NCBI GenBank assembly: GCA_022601345.1
Contig: JAJACU010000007.1
Coordinates: 1-60,670 of the forward strand
Origin: Chlamydiota bacterium
GTDB taxonomy: Bacteria > Chlamydiota > Chlamydiia > Chlamydiales > JAAZZY01
Direction: 5' to 3'
DNA length: 60,670 nt
The first letter of the stretch is position 1; every line of letters starts with the position of its first letter. The translations under genes and the position numbers were made by a program. Below are positions 1 through 8,550 of the stretch, piece by piece. The notes below the pieces were generated by a model that worked only from the letters and a program-made list of their open reading frames with translations, was not told the DNA's origin and searched no databases.

Positions 1-73
1 GGGGCGTTAGCTCAATTGGTAGAGCGCAACAATGGCATTGTTGAGGTCATCGGTTCGATTCCGTTACGCTCCA
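1..73 (+). tRNA. tRNA-Ala (anticodon GGC)
   Basis: A full cloverleaf folds. The acceptor stem is 1-7 with 66-72 (one G-U pair), the D arm 10-25, the anticodon stem 27-31/39-43, and the loop ATGGCAT puts GGC at 34-36. The T arm is 49-65. The discriminator base is A73 and CCA is not encoded. The T stem has a T50-T64 mismatch, which is slightly unusual. The 3' half overlaps, on the opposite strand, the last codons of the helicase gene. The window starts exactly at the first base of the tRNA. Confidence 0.93.
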
Positions 74-2131
74 TTCCCTATTTGAATCATAAAAATCTTG
101 CATTTTCATTAAAACCTTATCAAAGGGTTCAAAGCTTCTTCTGCTCAGAGGCAAACTATTGATAAAAAGCCTTCCATAAGCTTTGTTAATCAGCCTAGAG
201 TCAAAACACAGTATAGTTCCAAAGTCATTTTTTGTTCTAATGAGTCTTCCAAACCCTTGCTTAAACTTAACGATAGCTTTAGGCACAGAGTATTCCATAA
301 AAGAACTTTTGCCTTCTGCCTCTAGTTGCTTGCACTTTGCTTGAAAAATAGGTTCGGAGGGAACCGGAAAGGGAAGCTTAGTGATGATAACAAGTCTTAG
401 GTTAAAACCCGGAACATCAATTCCTTCCCAAAAAGTGTCCGTTCCAAACAAAACTGAATTTGAATTTTCTTTAAAAATGTTTAATAGGGTATTTCGATTT
501 TCATCACCTTGTCTTAAAGGAAGCAGCCCTTGACTAATGAGCTGCTCTGCAATCTTGTCGTAGCAGTGCCCCAGAGTACTATAGGATGTAAACAGTATAA
601 ATGCACCGCCCTGGCTTGTTTTAACAGCTCTGACAATGTTTTCACAAAGCACTTGATTGTAATTAGGAAAGCGGGGCTCTGGCATGTCAGAGGGGGCAGC
701 TAAAAGAACTTTTTCTTTGTAATCAAAAGGAGATTCTAAAAGCTTTTCAATAATGCCGCGGTTTTTAAGTTCTTCACATTGGAACCCTAATTGTTTTTTT
801 GCAAAGGCAAACTCTTTGTTGTGAGAAAGTGTTGCGCTACATAATGTAGCTGATGATCTGGGCGAAAACAGGTTTTTAGCTAAAATATCTGAAACATTGA
901 GCTTTATAATCAGCATGCGTATGCCAGACAGTGATCGAGATGAATTCCACTCTATGACGTACACTTTGTGTTGACTTTCTTCAGGATTAAAAAAATCCTG
1001 CAAAATATTTGCAGTTTTTTCAAAAAAGTTAATGAGAGACTTAGTATCGATAATAACATTTTGCAGCTTCTTTGTGATTTGAGAATCACTTATTTCAGAG
1101 CACCTTTCTACTGCTGAGCCAAGGCTCTGAGTAAAACCTTTGATTTGTTGAACAAGTTGAGTAAAGAAGTTTTTAATGTTGTCAAACTCGGGGTGAGATC
1201 TCGTTGGATCATCTAGTGCAATTTTCCCTTCATTAGAGCCTGAGTTGGAATAACTTTGTTCTAAAAAATCTCCAAGGGCTATGTAGGCTTCGAATAAAAG
1301 AGACTGAGTCATTCTTTTTTCAGCAAATAAATCATCGCAAACTTGTTCAATAAGTTCGTGCTCTAAACTGTCTTCGTGCTCAATTAATACTTTTTTTAAT
1401 CTTTGTAGCTTGCCAGATCCACCTCTTTCTGCGACAAGCTCATTAAGTTTTCTCAGTATGTACTGCGCTGAGACAGAATTAGCAAGGCTTCTAGTGGCTA
1501 TATCTTCAAGAGTGTGCGCTTCATCAATAATGAGATGTTCGTATTCGGGTAAGATACCATTTTGCCCGTCTGAATCAGCCATCTGAAGGTCAGCAAGCAG
1601 AAGATGATGGTTGGCAACAAGGAGTTTGGCGTCCTTGCATTTCTTTCTTGCTCTAAAGAAAAAACAGTTGGAGTACTGTGGGCACTTTACAAAAGAGCAG
1701 GCGTCTGATTCACAGTTTAGTTTTTCCCAACCTACTTTTTTGGGGACAGTCTCTAAATCTGAGAGTGAGCCATCGCTGGTTGTTTGTATCCAATCTTCTA
1801 ATTGTGCAAGCTCTGTTTGTTGATCTATAGACTGTAATGAAGCGTGGTCAAGAAGGTCATAGTACTTTCGAAGGCAAAGGTAATTGCCCATGCCTTTAAC
1901 TAAAACAGCACTCAGATCATAACCTAAGGTTTCTAAAATAAAAGGGATGTCTTTTTGGAGAAGCTGTTCTTGAAGCGTGATTGTATGTGTTGAAATAACG
2001 CATCTTCCATCGCTCTCAATGCCATTTAGAATTGCAGGAAGTAGATAGGCTAGGCTTTTTCCAATACCTGTGCCAGCTTCTATAAATGCAAATGTTCTTT
2101 CATTAAAGGCTGTAATAATCGCCTGAAGCAT
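47..2131 (-). CDS. dinG: DinG/YoaA-type ATP-dependent DNA helicase (5' end probably frame-disrupted)
   Basis: Superfamily 2 helicase of the XPD/DinG type, expected to unwind DNA in repair. Visible motifs are a Walker A variant AGTGIGKS at residues 19-26, a cysteine cluster around 138-165 matching the iron-sulfur domain, DEAH near residue 205, and the C-terminal motifs GTDTFWEGIDVPG and GFGRLIRT. The ATG at 2131 falls just after the Q motif (FEERTEQIQ). That motif is in frame but has no start codon, because TGA and TAA lie directly upstream. A second ATG at 2229 overlaps the rpoD stop and encodes a plausible N-terminus ([12 protein letters not shown]) in another frame. One extra base in the A7 run at 2163-2169 would join the two. 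The last eight codons are antisense to tRNA-Ala. The order suggests co-transcription with rpoD. The exact DinG subfamily is less certain than the fold. Confidence 0.85.
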   Translation of the reverse strand: MLQAIITAFNERTFAFIEAGTGIGKSLAYLLPAILNGIESDGRCVISTHTITLQEQLLQKDIPFILETLGYDLSAVLVKGMGNYLCLRKYYDLLDHASLQSIDQQTELAQLEDWIQTTSDGSLSDLETVPKKVGWEKLNCESDACSFVKCPQYSNCFFFRARKKCKDAKLLVANHHLLLADLQMADSDGQNGILPEYEHLIIDEAHTLEDIATRSLANSVSAQYILRKLNELVAERGGSGKLQRLKKVLIEHEDSLEHELIEQVCDDLFAEKRMTQSLLFEAYIALGDFLEQSYSNSGSNEGKIALDDPTRSHPEFDNIKNFFTQLVQQIKGFTQSLGSAVERCSEISDSQITKKLQNVIIDTKSLINFFEKTANILQDFFNPEESQHKVYVIEWNSSRSLSGIRMLIIKLNVSDILAKNLFSPRSSATLCSATLSHNKEFAFAKKQLGFQCEELKNRGIIEKLLESPFDYKEKVLLAAPSDMPEPRFPNYNQVLCENIVRAVKTSQGGAFILFTSYSTLGHCYDKIAEQLISQGLLPLRQGDENRNTLLNIFKENSNSVLFGTDTFWEGIDVPGFNLRLVIITKLPFPVPSEPIFQAKCKQLEAEGKSSFMEYSVPKAIVKFKQGFGRLIRTKNDFGTILCFDSRLINKAYGRLFINSLPLSRRSFEPFDKVLMKMQDFYDSNREWSVTESNR

Positions 2132-2161
2132 TTGAATTTGCTCGGTTCGCTCTTCAAATTG

Positions 2162-2180
2162 CTTTTTTTATCAAAAAAAG
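2162..2180 (-). other. T7/A7 hairpin at the helicase frame break
   Basis: Eight bases, CTTTTTTT, are followed by ATC and then the exact inverse complement AAAAAAAG. This is a perfect inverted repeat with a three-base loop. It lies in the 5' coding part of the helicase, where the ATG-2229 frame and the helicase frame fail to meet by one base. It could be a sequencing or assembly error, a true indel, or a slippage site. Confidence 0.7.
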
Positions 2181-2228
2181 GACTATCCTTTTGAAGGAAC
2201 TTAGAAATAGAATGTTTGTCTAGGGTCA

Positions 2229-3896
2229 TTAATCCGTCTCGAGTAGATCTAAGAATGCTTGTAATTGCTTAGATCGTATCGGATGTCTCATTTTTCTTAA
2301 AGCTTTGGCTTCAATTTGACGAATTCTTTCTCTAGTTACATTGAATTCAACCCCTACTTCTTCAAGAGTTTTAGGCTTGCCATCTGCAAGTCCAAAACGT
2401 TGGATAAGTACAGTGCGCTCACGGTCAGTTAGAGTTTCAAGCACTTCATTCATTTTGTCTTTCAAAATTGAGTAACCTGTAGCTTCTGCTGGAGATTCTA
2501 CACCGGTGTCTTCAATGAAGTCTCCAAATTGGCTATCACCACCATCTCCAACTTCTGCTTGTAAAGAAATAGGATGCTGGGCAATTTTGTAGATTTCCCT
2601 AACGCGTTCTGGCGTAATGCCAACTTCTTCAGCAAGTTCTTCAGGAGTTGGTTCTCTACCAGTCTCCATCATAAGTTTTTTGGCTGCACGTAGCACTTTG
2701 TTGATCGTTTCGATCATGTGAACAGGAATACGAATAGTACGTGCTTGGTCGGCAATTGCTCGAGTAACAGCTTGGCGTATCCACCATGTAGCGTAAGTAG
2801 AGAATTTGTAGCCTCTGCGGTACTCAAATTTTTCAACAGCTTTCATTAGGCCCATGTTTCCTTCTTGTATTAAGTCTAAGAAAGAAAGGCCTCTGTTAGT
2901 ATATTTTTTTGCAATTGAAATAACAAGGCGTAGGTTGGACTCAACCATTTCGCGCTTGGCTTCTTGGCTTTTATCCATCCAACGTTGAAGCATACGCACA
3001 TCTTTTTTGAACTCATCAATAGTTCGTCCAGCAGCAAGTTCATTTTTTTTGAGCTTGCGAGTTGTTGCCTGTAGTTTTGATGCTGCAAATTTATTTCGAT
3101 CTGCACGAGTAGATAAGTCTTTAACTTCTTTTTCAAGAGTTAAGAAGCGATCATAAGCTCTTAATATAACTTCTCCAAGGTCCTCAGTAATATTGTATCG
3201 GAAGTGATATTGTCTGAGGTAGGCTTGTGTGCGAATTCTATTTTTTTCAATTAAGTTAATGTGCTTAATTTTATCGGCTTTAGAGATATTTGTTTTCTTC
3301 GCATCTTCTAAAAGGATTTGAAGTTCTTTATCTTCTGTTTGAAGTAACTGGCAAAGCCTAGGCAAGACGCTTAAGAATGCTTGCTTGTCAGTGATTTCTT
3401 TTTCAGCAATACATTTATCAAACCTTTCTTTCCCGTGAATGAGGAAATGTCCAATTGAAATAGCTTCGCGTGTTGAGTATCTAAAACGCATAATGATGCG
3501 TTGAATTTGAAGCTGTGCTTTTTCGATGCGTTTAGAAATTTCAACTTCTTCTTCACGAGTTAAAAGAGGAACAGAGCCCATCTCTTTGAGGTACATACGA
3601 ACGGGATCGTCAGGAGTAGCACTTTCACCTTTTCTAGCAAGGCCCTCAATTTCTTTTGCTTCTTTTTTGCGCTCTTTTTGCCTTTCAACTTCGGATTGAT
3701 TCAGAATTTGAATGTCCATTCCATTCAAAAAGATCAACATTTGGTCTATTTGTTCGGGTGAATCAAAAGACATCGGCAGGGTTTCGTTTATTTCTTCGTA
3801 GGTGATATACCCTTGCTCTTTAGCAATCGAAATAATCTCTTCAATTTTCTGCTGATGCTGACGACTAAAAGACTGTTCTAAATCATTATTTGACAT
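2229..3896 (-). CDS. rpoD: RNA polymerase primary sigma factor (sigma-66 type)
   Basis: Housekeeping sigma-70 family factor that directs RNA polymerase to -10/-35 promoters. At 555 residues it is the size of chlamydial sigma-66. Region 1.1-like sequence occupies the first 90 residues. Region 1.2 begins at [11 protein letters not shown] near 98. Regions 2.1-2.4 lie around 315-390 with the hallmark [14 protein letters not shown]. Region 3 follows, and region 4.2 near 510-545 shows the helix-turn-helix [18 protein letters not shown]. The non-conserved region between 1.2 and 2 is long and lysine-rich. Its TAA overlaps an ATG (TAATG) that begins the original N-terminus of the helicase gene, so the two look translationally coupled. 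No clear Shine-Dalgarno sequence precedes the ATG at 3896. Confidence 0.97.
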   Translation of the reverse strand: MSNNDLEQSFSRQHQQKIEEIISIAKEQGYITYEEINETLPMSFDSPEQIDQMLIFLNGMDIQILNQSEVERQKERKKEAKEIEGLARKGESATPDDPVRMYLKEMGSVPLLTREEEVEISKRIEKAQLQIQRIIMRFRYSTREAISIGHFLIHGKERFDKCIAEKEITDKQAFLSVLPRLCQLLQTEDKELQILLEDAKKTNISKADKIKHINLIEKNRIRTQAYLRQYHFRYNITEDLGEVILRAYDRFLTLEKEVKDLSTRADRNKFAASKLQATTRKLKKNELAAGRTIDEFKKDVRMLQRWMDKSQEAKREMVESNLRLVISIAKKYTNRGLSFLDLIQEGNMGLMKAVEKFEYRRGYKFSTYATWWIRQAVTRAIADQARTIRIPVHMIETINKVLRAAKKLMMETGREPTPEELAEEVGITPERVREIYKIAQHPISLQAEVGDGGDSQFGDFIEDTGVESPAEATGYSILKDKMNEVLETLTDRERTVLIQRFGLADGKPKTLEEVGVEFNVTRERIRQIEAKALRKMRHPIRSKQLQAFLDLLETD

Positions 3897-4150
3897 AAGG
3901 AAGCTTAGTTAATTTTGGGAATTATAAAAGATTATAATAGGAGTTACTCTAAATTATTTAGCGCGATTTTAAATGAATTAGGATATTTTGTCTATCAAAG
4001 AGCCTATTTTTTGGTTATTGTCTATGTAAAGTAATATCTATAACAAGCTCAAATTTTAAATAGAGTGCAGGGCAGCTCGTTTTTCATTTGATAAAATGTA
4101 AGTTTACTTGTTTAATCAAACTTTAAATTTACTGAATTACAAGCCTAACA

Positions 4151-5557
4151 ATGAGCCGAAGACCTGACAAGATACATTTATTTACAGCTATTTGGGGAGC
4201 TAAATACGTCAATGAATTTATTGAAACAAGCTTGCGAACTCTTCTAGCTGATAGCAATATCCCAGCATTTTCTAAGAAGCACACTATTGTCTATGATCTC
4301 TTTTTAGGAGAAGGAGATGATAAAATACTTAAAGGTAGTAAACTAATTGCAGAGCTTTCTAATTTTGTAACGGTTAATTTTCATAATCTTCCCAAAAATG
4401 TCGAAGATAAATATTTATTAAATTTTGAATGTCAAAAGCTATTAATAGACAATCCAAAAAACTCAAAGTCAGCATTTATATGGATATGCTCAGATAATAT
4501 GTATACGGAAGGTTTTTTTATTGAGCTAAATAAGTATATTGAAAAAGAGATGAGAGTGGTTCTAACTTTTGGGTTGGCATTGAGTGATCAGACCATCAAT
4601 CAATATAAATCGAGTAGTTTCAACAACTCTAAAATGGCTCCTTTACCTTGCGAAATTTTAGACTCAGTTAAAAAAAATAGCTGTTTTTTTCTTGAACACT
4701 ATGACGCAAAGAAAAAAAAATTTCCCACCTGGGCAAGCTTTGCATTTTTTGGAGGCTCAAAAAGATTAAGTTTTTTAAGAGCTTTTCATCTTCACCCAGC
4801 CTACTTTTGGCCTGAGCGACATGTGAAGTTGTTTCCTTGGTTAGATGAAGGGGTTTACTTGTCTAAAAGTTGTCCTGATGTAAGAAAATGGGCCACAATG
4901 GGGGATTACTCTAAAGCTATTCATTTTTCTGGAGATAAAGATGAGAGTCTTTATTCTCCTAGAGAAGTTCATAATTTTTTTGCTGTAGCTCGATTTTTTG
5001 CTCAAAACTGTTGCCCTAGTTTCTTACAAGCTTCTAAACAAGAGTTTTTTCTCTCTAGTTCGAAAGGTAAGCTGCCTTTGAAGGAGATCAAAGATAAATT
5101 TAAATTTAATATCTATTTTAATTTGGCAATAATTTTTTCAAAAATTCTAAGGTTTGTCCCTAAAAGAATTTTATACAGAAAAGGAATAGCTTGGAGAAAG
5201 TATAGAAAAGATATCGATTATTTCAGAAATGGCGCAACATACTTTGATTTTTATATGCGTCGCCTTTTCTTAGACAAAGGGCAGGGGCTTCTTGTTAAAG
5301 AGCTTCTTCAAGATAAAGTGTATAAACAAAGTTTATGTAAAAAAAATGCGTACAACTTTCTTATATTGTCTTTTGACCATGCCTCAGATTCTTACATGAG
5401 AGTCTTTGATCTTCTTTTAAATCTTATTGAAAGCTCTTCAAGAAGCATAAAAAATTATAACTATGCAAAGCTAAAAGAGCACAATAGAGATGATATTTTA
5501 TCTTATATTCACCGACAAAAAGATTTGGCCGTAAGCCAAAATGTGGCCTTAAGTTGA
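4151..5557 (+). CDS. Uncharacterised protein, possible GT-A-like glycosyltransferase
   Basis: This 468-residue protein is not confidently recognised. The N-terminal part (residues about 5-140) has alternating strand/helix character, opening with IHLFTAIWG and reaching a short acidic motif ICSDN near residue 115. That pattern resembles the nucleotide-sugar-binding half of GT-A glycosyltransferases with a DxD-like motif. A later AIHFSGD segment near residue 260 recalls the HFxG motif of GT8-type enzymes. The C-terminal third is lysine/aromatic-rich with no evident domain. There is no signal peptide. It is divergent from rpoD and overlaps the stop of the convergent deformylase gene by nine bases. 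The glycosyltransferase reading is inference from pattern only. Confidence 0.7.
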   Translation: MSRRPDKIHLFTAIWGAKYVNEFIETSLRTLLADSNIPAFSKKHTIVYDLFLGEGDDKILKGSKLIAELSNFVTVNFHNLPKNVEDKYLLNFECQKLLIDNPKNSKSAFIWICSDNMYTEGFFIELNKYIEKEMRVVLTFGLALSDQTINQYKSSSFNNSKMAPLPCEILDSVKKNSCFFLEHYDAKKKKFPTWASFAFFGGSKRLSFLRAFHLHPAYFWPERHVKLFPWLDEGVYLSKSCPDVRKWATMGDYSKAIHFSGDKDESLYSPREVHNFFAVARFFAQNCCPSFLQASKQEFFLSSSKGKLPLKEIKDKFKFNIYFNLAIIFSKILRFVPKRILYRKGIAWRKYRKDIDYFRNGATYFDFYMRRLFLDKGQGLLVKELLQDKVYKQSLCKKNAYNFLILSFDHASDSYMRVFDLLLNLIESSSRSIKNYNYAKLKEHNRDDILSYIHRQKDLAVSQNVALS

Positions 5558-6256
5558 GTTGGAATAGTTTCCCTTTTTCATTTGCTTCCATAATTCTGCG
5601 GTAGCATGTTTGTCCCAATTTTTCCAATGCTTGCGATAGTTTGAAATATCCGTTTCATTTTCTAAGATATGTAAATCTTTTTCGGATTTAAGAAGTTGTG
5701 GGAACCTAATTCCTGCGAGATGGTCTACCTCATGCTGTACTACAGAAGCGACACTTCCGCTGTATTTCTTCGATATTTTGTTTCCATTTTTATCAAGGGC
5801 TTGAACCTTAATCTCGGTGGAGCGCTTAGGGCATCCTAAATACTTCTCTGGAACAGAGAAGCAGCCTTCCCTGCTAATTTCAGTTTTGCTTGATCGCCAT
5901 GTTATGCAAGGGTTGATTAGAACATCAAATTTAGGAAGAGAACCTTTTTTAATTTTTTCATAGCTTTGCGTATTTATAATGATGATTTGTTTCATAATGC
6001 CAACTTGAGGTGCAGCAAGCCCTACAAGAACACCAGATTTTTCATATTTTTCTGGATCAGCTTCGCATCCTGAAAGCCTAAGCATATCACTAATGAGGGT
6101 TTGAATTTCTTGAGACTTAACTTCTTTAAGCGTTACAAGTTCAGATTTTTGATTTAGCCTGGGATCATCTGGAGGTATGAATTGAAGAGTATGTAAATTT
6201 TTTGCACACATGGAAAAACACGCTCCTATAATTGCTAGCTGTAATAATTTTAGCAT
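5549..6256 (-). CDS. def: Peptide deformylase with hydrophobic leader
   Basis: Peptide deformylase removes the formyl group from the N-terminal methionine of new proteins. All three family motifs are present: VGLAAPQVG (motif 1), REGCFSVP (motif 2, with the metal-ligand cysteine) and QHEVDHLAG (motif 3, HExxH). The protein is long for the family because about 60 residues precede motif 1 and a Lys/Trp-rich tail follows. The start at 6256 is chosen because it gives MLKLLQLAIIGACFSMC, a short hydrophobic leader with a possible lipobox at IGAC. Longer in-frame starts exist at 6310 and 6283. Export of a deformylase would be odd. The gene might be a specialised paralogue of a housekeeping def located elsewhere. 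It converges on the preceding gene with a nine-base overlap. Confidence 0.85.
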   Translation of the reverse strand: MLKLLQLAIIGACFSMCAKNLHTLQFIPPDDPRLNQKSELVTLKEVKSQEIQTLISDMLRLSGCEADPEKYEKSGVLVGLAAPQVGIMKQIIIINTQSYEKIKKGSLPKFDVLINPCITWRSSKTEISREGCFSVPEKYLGCPKRSTEIKVQALDKNGNKISKKYSGSVASVVQHEVDHLAGIRFPQLLKSEKDLHILENETDISNYRKHWKNWDKHATAELWKQMKKGNYSNST

Positions 6257-6567
6257 ACTTTCTACTGAGCTGAATATTAGCATTCTATTTCTTGAAATAA
6301 CTAGATGCATTCTAGCTGCTATGGATTTTCTAAGTCTAATAATTTATCTTTAAGAAACAGAAAAAAAGTTATGTTGGAATAAAAACATATTTTGTTGTTT
6401 AAAAAATACCTGATGATGCTAAAATATATCTCAAAAAGTTAGTTATTCAATCTAAACCTAAAACCTAGTCGATGGGTGCTATGTACATGTCGTTCATATT
6501 TTTTGTTTGAGAATAATTAGAAATTAAATTAATTTGTTACCAAGTTTTAACAACAAGAGGCCGTTTT

Positions 6568-6816
6568 ATGGATATTCAAGGGACATTAAATTCATGGAGT
6601 TCTTCCATGTACTCAGCTGGAAGTAGCGCAGGAGCTTCTCTAAAGGGATTGGCTGATACAGCAGTACAAAAAGGAAAATTAGGATATAACACCACTGTTT
6701 CTATGGTGAAAGATAATCCAAGAGCAGCAGTAGTTACAGGACTTGCACTTGCAGCTGTTGCAGCAGCAGTTGTCTATTCTAGTATGGGAGATTCTAATGG
6801 AGCAGCAGGCGGCTGA
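6568..6816 (+). CDS. Small Gly/Ala/Ser-rich single-span membrane protein
   Basis: 82 residues, not assigned to a family. The first half is Ser/Gly/Ala-rich and polar. A positively charged turn (KDNPRAA) leads into one strongly hydrophobic alanine-rich segment at about 53-71, and the protein ends in a glycine-rich tail. The layout recalls small tail-anchored or ElaB/YqjD-like membrane proteins, and short chlamydial inclusion-membrane candidates cannot be excluded. The start has a good Shine-Dalgarno (AAGAGG) nine bases upstream, and a strong hairpin terminator follows. This makes it a convincing monocistronic gene despite its size. Confidence 0.8.
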   Translation: MDIQGTLNSWSSSMYSAGSSAGASLKGLADTAVQKGKLGYNTTVSMVKDNPRAAVVTGLALAAVAAAVVYSSMGDSNGAAGG

Positions 6817-6860
6817 TCGATCTAAGTACTCTTTCATTTAAAAGACTAAGTTTTTTAAAA

Positions 6861-6893
6861 AAGAAACAGATTTTAGGATCTGTTTCTTTTTTT
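6861..6893. terminator. Intrinsic terminator, probably bidirectional
   Basis: An 11-bp perfect stem (6861-6871 with 6878-6888) and six-base loop (TTTAGG) is followed by a run of seven T on the plus strand. On the minus strand a T-tract also follows the stem. It sits between the small membrane protein gene and the 3' end of mcsB, serving the first and possibly both. Confidence 0.9.
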
Positions 6894-7935
6894 ATAGAGA
6901 AGCTTTTTCGATTTCTTTTTTGATAAGAGTCGCTCTTTGACTAGGCAAGTCTTCAGAAGAAGAAACTCTTAGTTGTAAACTACTCTTTCCCATGCTAAAA
7001 AATAGCTCATTAATTTTTTCTACTGAAAGGTTTTGTATCCACTCAAGTTCTACGCCGAGCTTGCAGAGGCTCAAACAGTGCATGGCCTCTTCTTCGTCTA
7101 ACTGGTAGGCATGTTTTAAAGTTCCAAATGCTTTACTGACATTATTTTTTAAATTAGAAGGTTCTTTTTTTAAGGACTCTCTTGCTTTCTTTTCAGCAAT
7201 AATTAGGTTTAAGGCATGGCTATGCACGGATTTAATAAGCTGCTCTTCTGAAACTCCTAAAGTTTGCTGGTTTGAAAGTACAACTAAATCACCAAGAAAT
7301 ACATCTGATTGGCCTTGAATAGAGGTGTAGAAAATAGAGTGGGAAGCATTTTTTTCTAACTGCTCATCTATTTTTTTCATGTGAATGAGAGCCGGTAAGT
7401 GTAAAAAAATATCAACATTTAAACCTGTGCCACAATCATCAATACTAGAAGTTAAAAAACCAAATTTAGGAGAAAATGCGAACTCTATTTCTTTAGTTAG
7501 TTCATTTTCCATATGAATAAGCTTACTAAAGATGTCCTCTAAATGGTTTGAAGAATTAACGTAGTTTAAAACGAGGTGATCCGATGTGTTTATCAAAACG
7601 TGCAAATTATGAGTAGAGTCAATAAAGAGTCCTTCTTGTCCATGAAAAGATTGGTAGTTGTGCCCTGCTAAATAGTACTCAAATAAAAGCTGCCTTTCAT
7701 CAGGCTTTAAATCTTTCATTAGAAAAAAATGCCCTTTTTTCAGTTGAGAACAGTTTTCTAGAGGGTGTTTGAGCATGTGAGTTAATTCAGATAAAAAAGA
7801 GCTCTCTAATTTATGAGGAAAATTGTGAGTTTTTAAATTTCTATATAGGCGCATTGAAGAGGCAAGCCAAATGGAGTTACTATTCTTGGCCCAGTTATTA
7901 GATAAAAAGTTTTTAGACGATAGTAAGGTTTTCAT
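6892..7935 (-). CDS. mcsB: McsB-like protein-arginine kinase homologue with altered active-site residues
   Basis: ATP:guanido phosphotransferase family; McsB phosphorylates protein arginines that mark clients for ClpC/ClpP. The 347 residues align along the catalytic domain: LASSMRLYRNL near 25-34, INTSDHL at 115-121, FGFLTSSIDDCGTGLN at 158-173, LHLPAL, then SNQQTLGVSEE. In classical McsB these segments read SSRIRLARN, NEEDHLR and GTGLR. Here the paired glutamates become T117-S118, the arginine after DHL becomes V122, and GTGLR becomes GTGLN173. Phosphotransfer activity is therefore doubtful, although the partner mcsA overlaps by four bases and the order matches Chlamydia. The protein may act as an adaptor. 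The family call is firm and the activity is not. Confidence 0.88.
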   Translation of the reverse strand: MKTLLSSKNFLSNNWAKNSNSIWLASSMRLYRNLKTHNFPHKLESSFLSELTHMLKHPLENCSQLKKGHFFLMKDLKPDERQLLFEYYLAGHNYQSFHGQEGLFIDSTHNLHVLINTSDHLVLNYVNSSNHLEDIFSKLIHMENELTKEIEFAFSPKFGFLTSSIDDCGTGLNVDIFLHLPALIHMKKIDEQLEKNASHSIFYTSIQGQSDVFLGDLVVLSNQQTLGVSEEQLIKSVHSHALNLIIAEKKARESLKKEPSNLKNNVSKAFGTLKHAYQLDEEEAMHCLSLCKLGVELEWIQNLSVEKINELFFSMGKSSLQLRVSSSEDLPSQRATLIKKEIEKASL

Positions 7936-8429
7936 TGATTTCGCATTTTCTTTTTAAGTTCTTGGATCTGGTCTCTAATCCAAGCAGCCTGTTCATAATC
8001 TTCTTCATTAAGTGTTTTGTGCAAAGCTTCATTCAAAGCGAGTACTTTTAAAGATGGGTTAACTTCTTTAAGTTCTCCAGGTTTGTGTCCCTGATGGCAA
8101 AGAGGCGCACCTTCATTCTTAATAGGGATAAACTCTTTAAGCTCTTTAACAATAAAACCTTCAAAAGTAGAGTAGCAATCGCTGCAACCCAAAGACTCTC
8201 CATGTTGGACATCGTTTAGAGAGGTGTTGCAGTTTCCACAAGTTAGATTAGATGATTTTTGATAGTCACGCTTCTCATCATGGAATAAAAACTGCTCTAA
8301 TACAGGGCATGACGGGCACATATAATAACATTGTTTGATGTCGTCAGCGACCTCAGTATACTTTACTTTAACTTGTTTATAGCATGATGAGCAGGCCAGA
8401 GGTCTCTCATGTGTTTTCTTTTCAGTCAT
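7932..8429 (-). CDS. mcsA: McsA-like zinc-finger protein with UvrB/C motif
   Basis: McsA-type activator/adaptor of the McsB kinase and Clp system. From the ATG at 8429 (MTEKKTHERPLACSSC) it has 165 residues. Two treble-clef-like zinc sites are visible: CSSC with CPSC, then CGNC with CSDC. A C-terminal UVR motif follows (LNEALHKTLNEEDYEQAAWIRDQ). An open frame extends upstream to 8657, but it antiparallels the divergent gene and lacks family similarity, so the shorter start is preferred. The stop overlaps the mcsB start by four bases, indicating coupled translation. No strong Shine-Dalgarno precedes 8429. Confidence 0.88.
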   Translation of the reverse strand: MTEKKTHERPLACSSCYKQVKVKYTEVADDIKQCYYMCPSCPVLEQFLFHDEKRDYQKSSNLTCGNCNTSLNDVQHGESLGCSDCYSTFEGFIVKELKEFIPIKNEGAPLCHQGHKPGELKEVNPSLKVLALNEALHKTLNEEDYEQAAWIRDQIQELKKKMRNQ

Positions 8430-8550
8430 AGGGCTGAGTCTAAAATAAGTTTTTAATTCTGCCAAGCTCAAAAGAGCACTTAATGACAATTGACAATATA
8501 TTTTCAGTATCCTACATCGACATTTGAGGGGGCATAAGAGGTGTTTAAGC

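Noticed and set aside
2162-2180. Programmed -1 ribosomal frameshifting in the helicase gene
   Set aside because: In the reading frame of ATG 2229 the codons are GAT AAA AAA AGC, which does not give a good X-XXY-YYZ heptamer for tandem slippage. An indel or transcript slippage is more likely, so it is not called as recoding.
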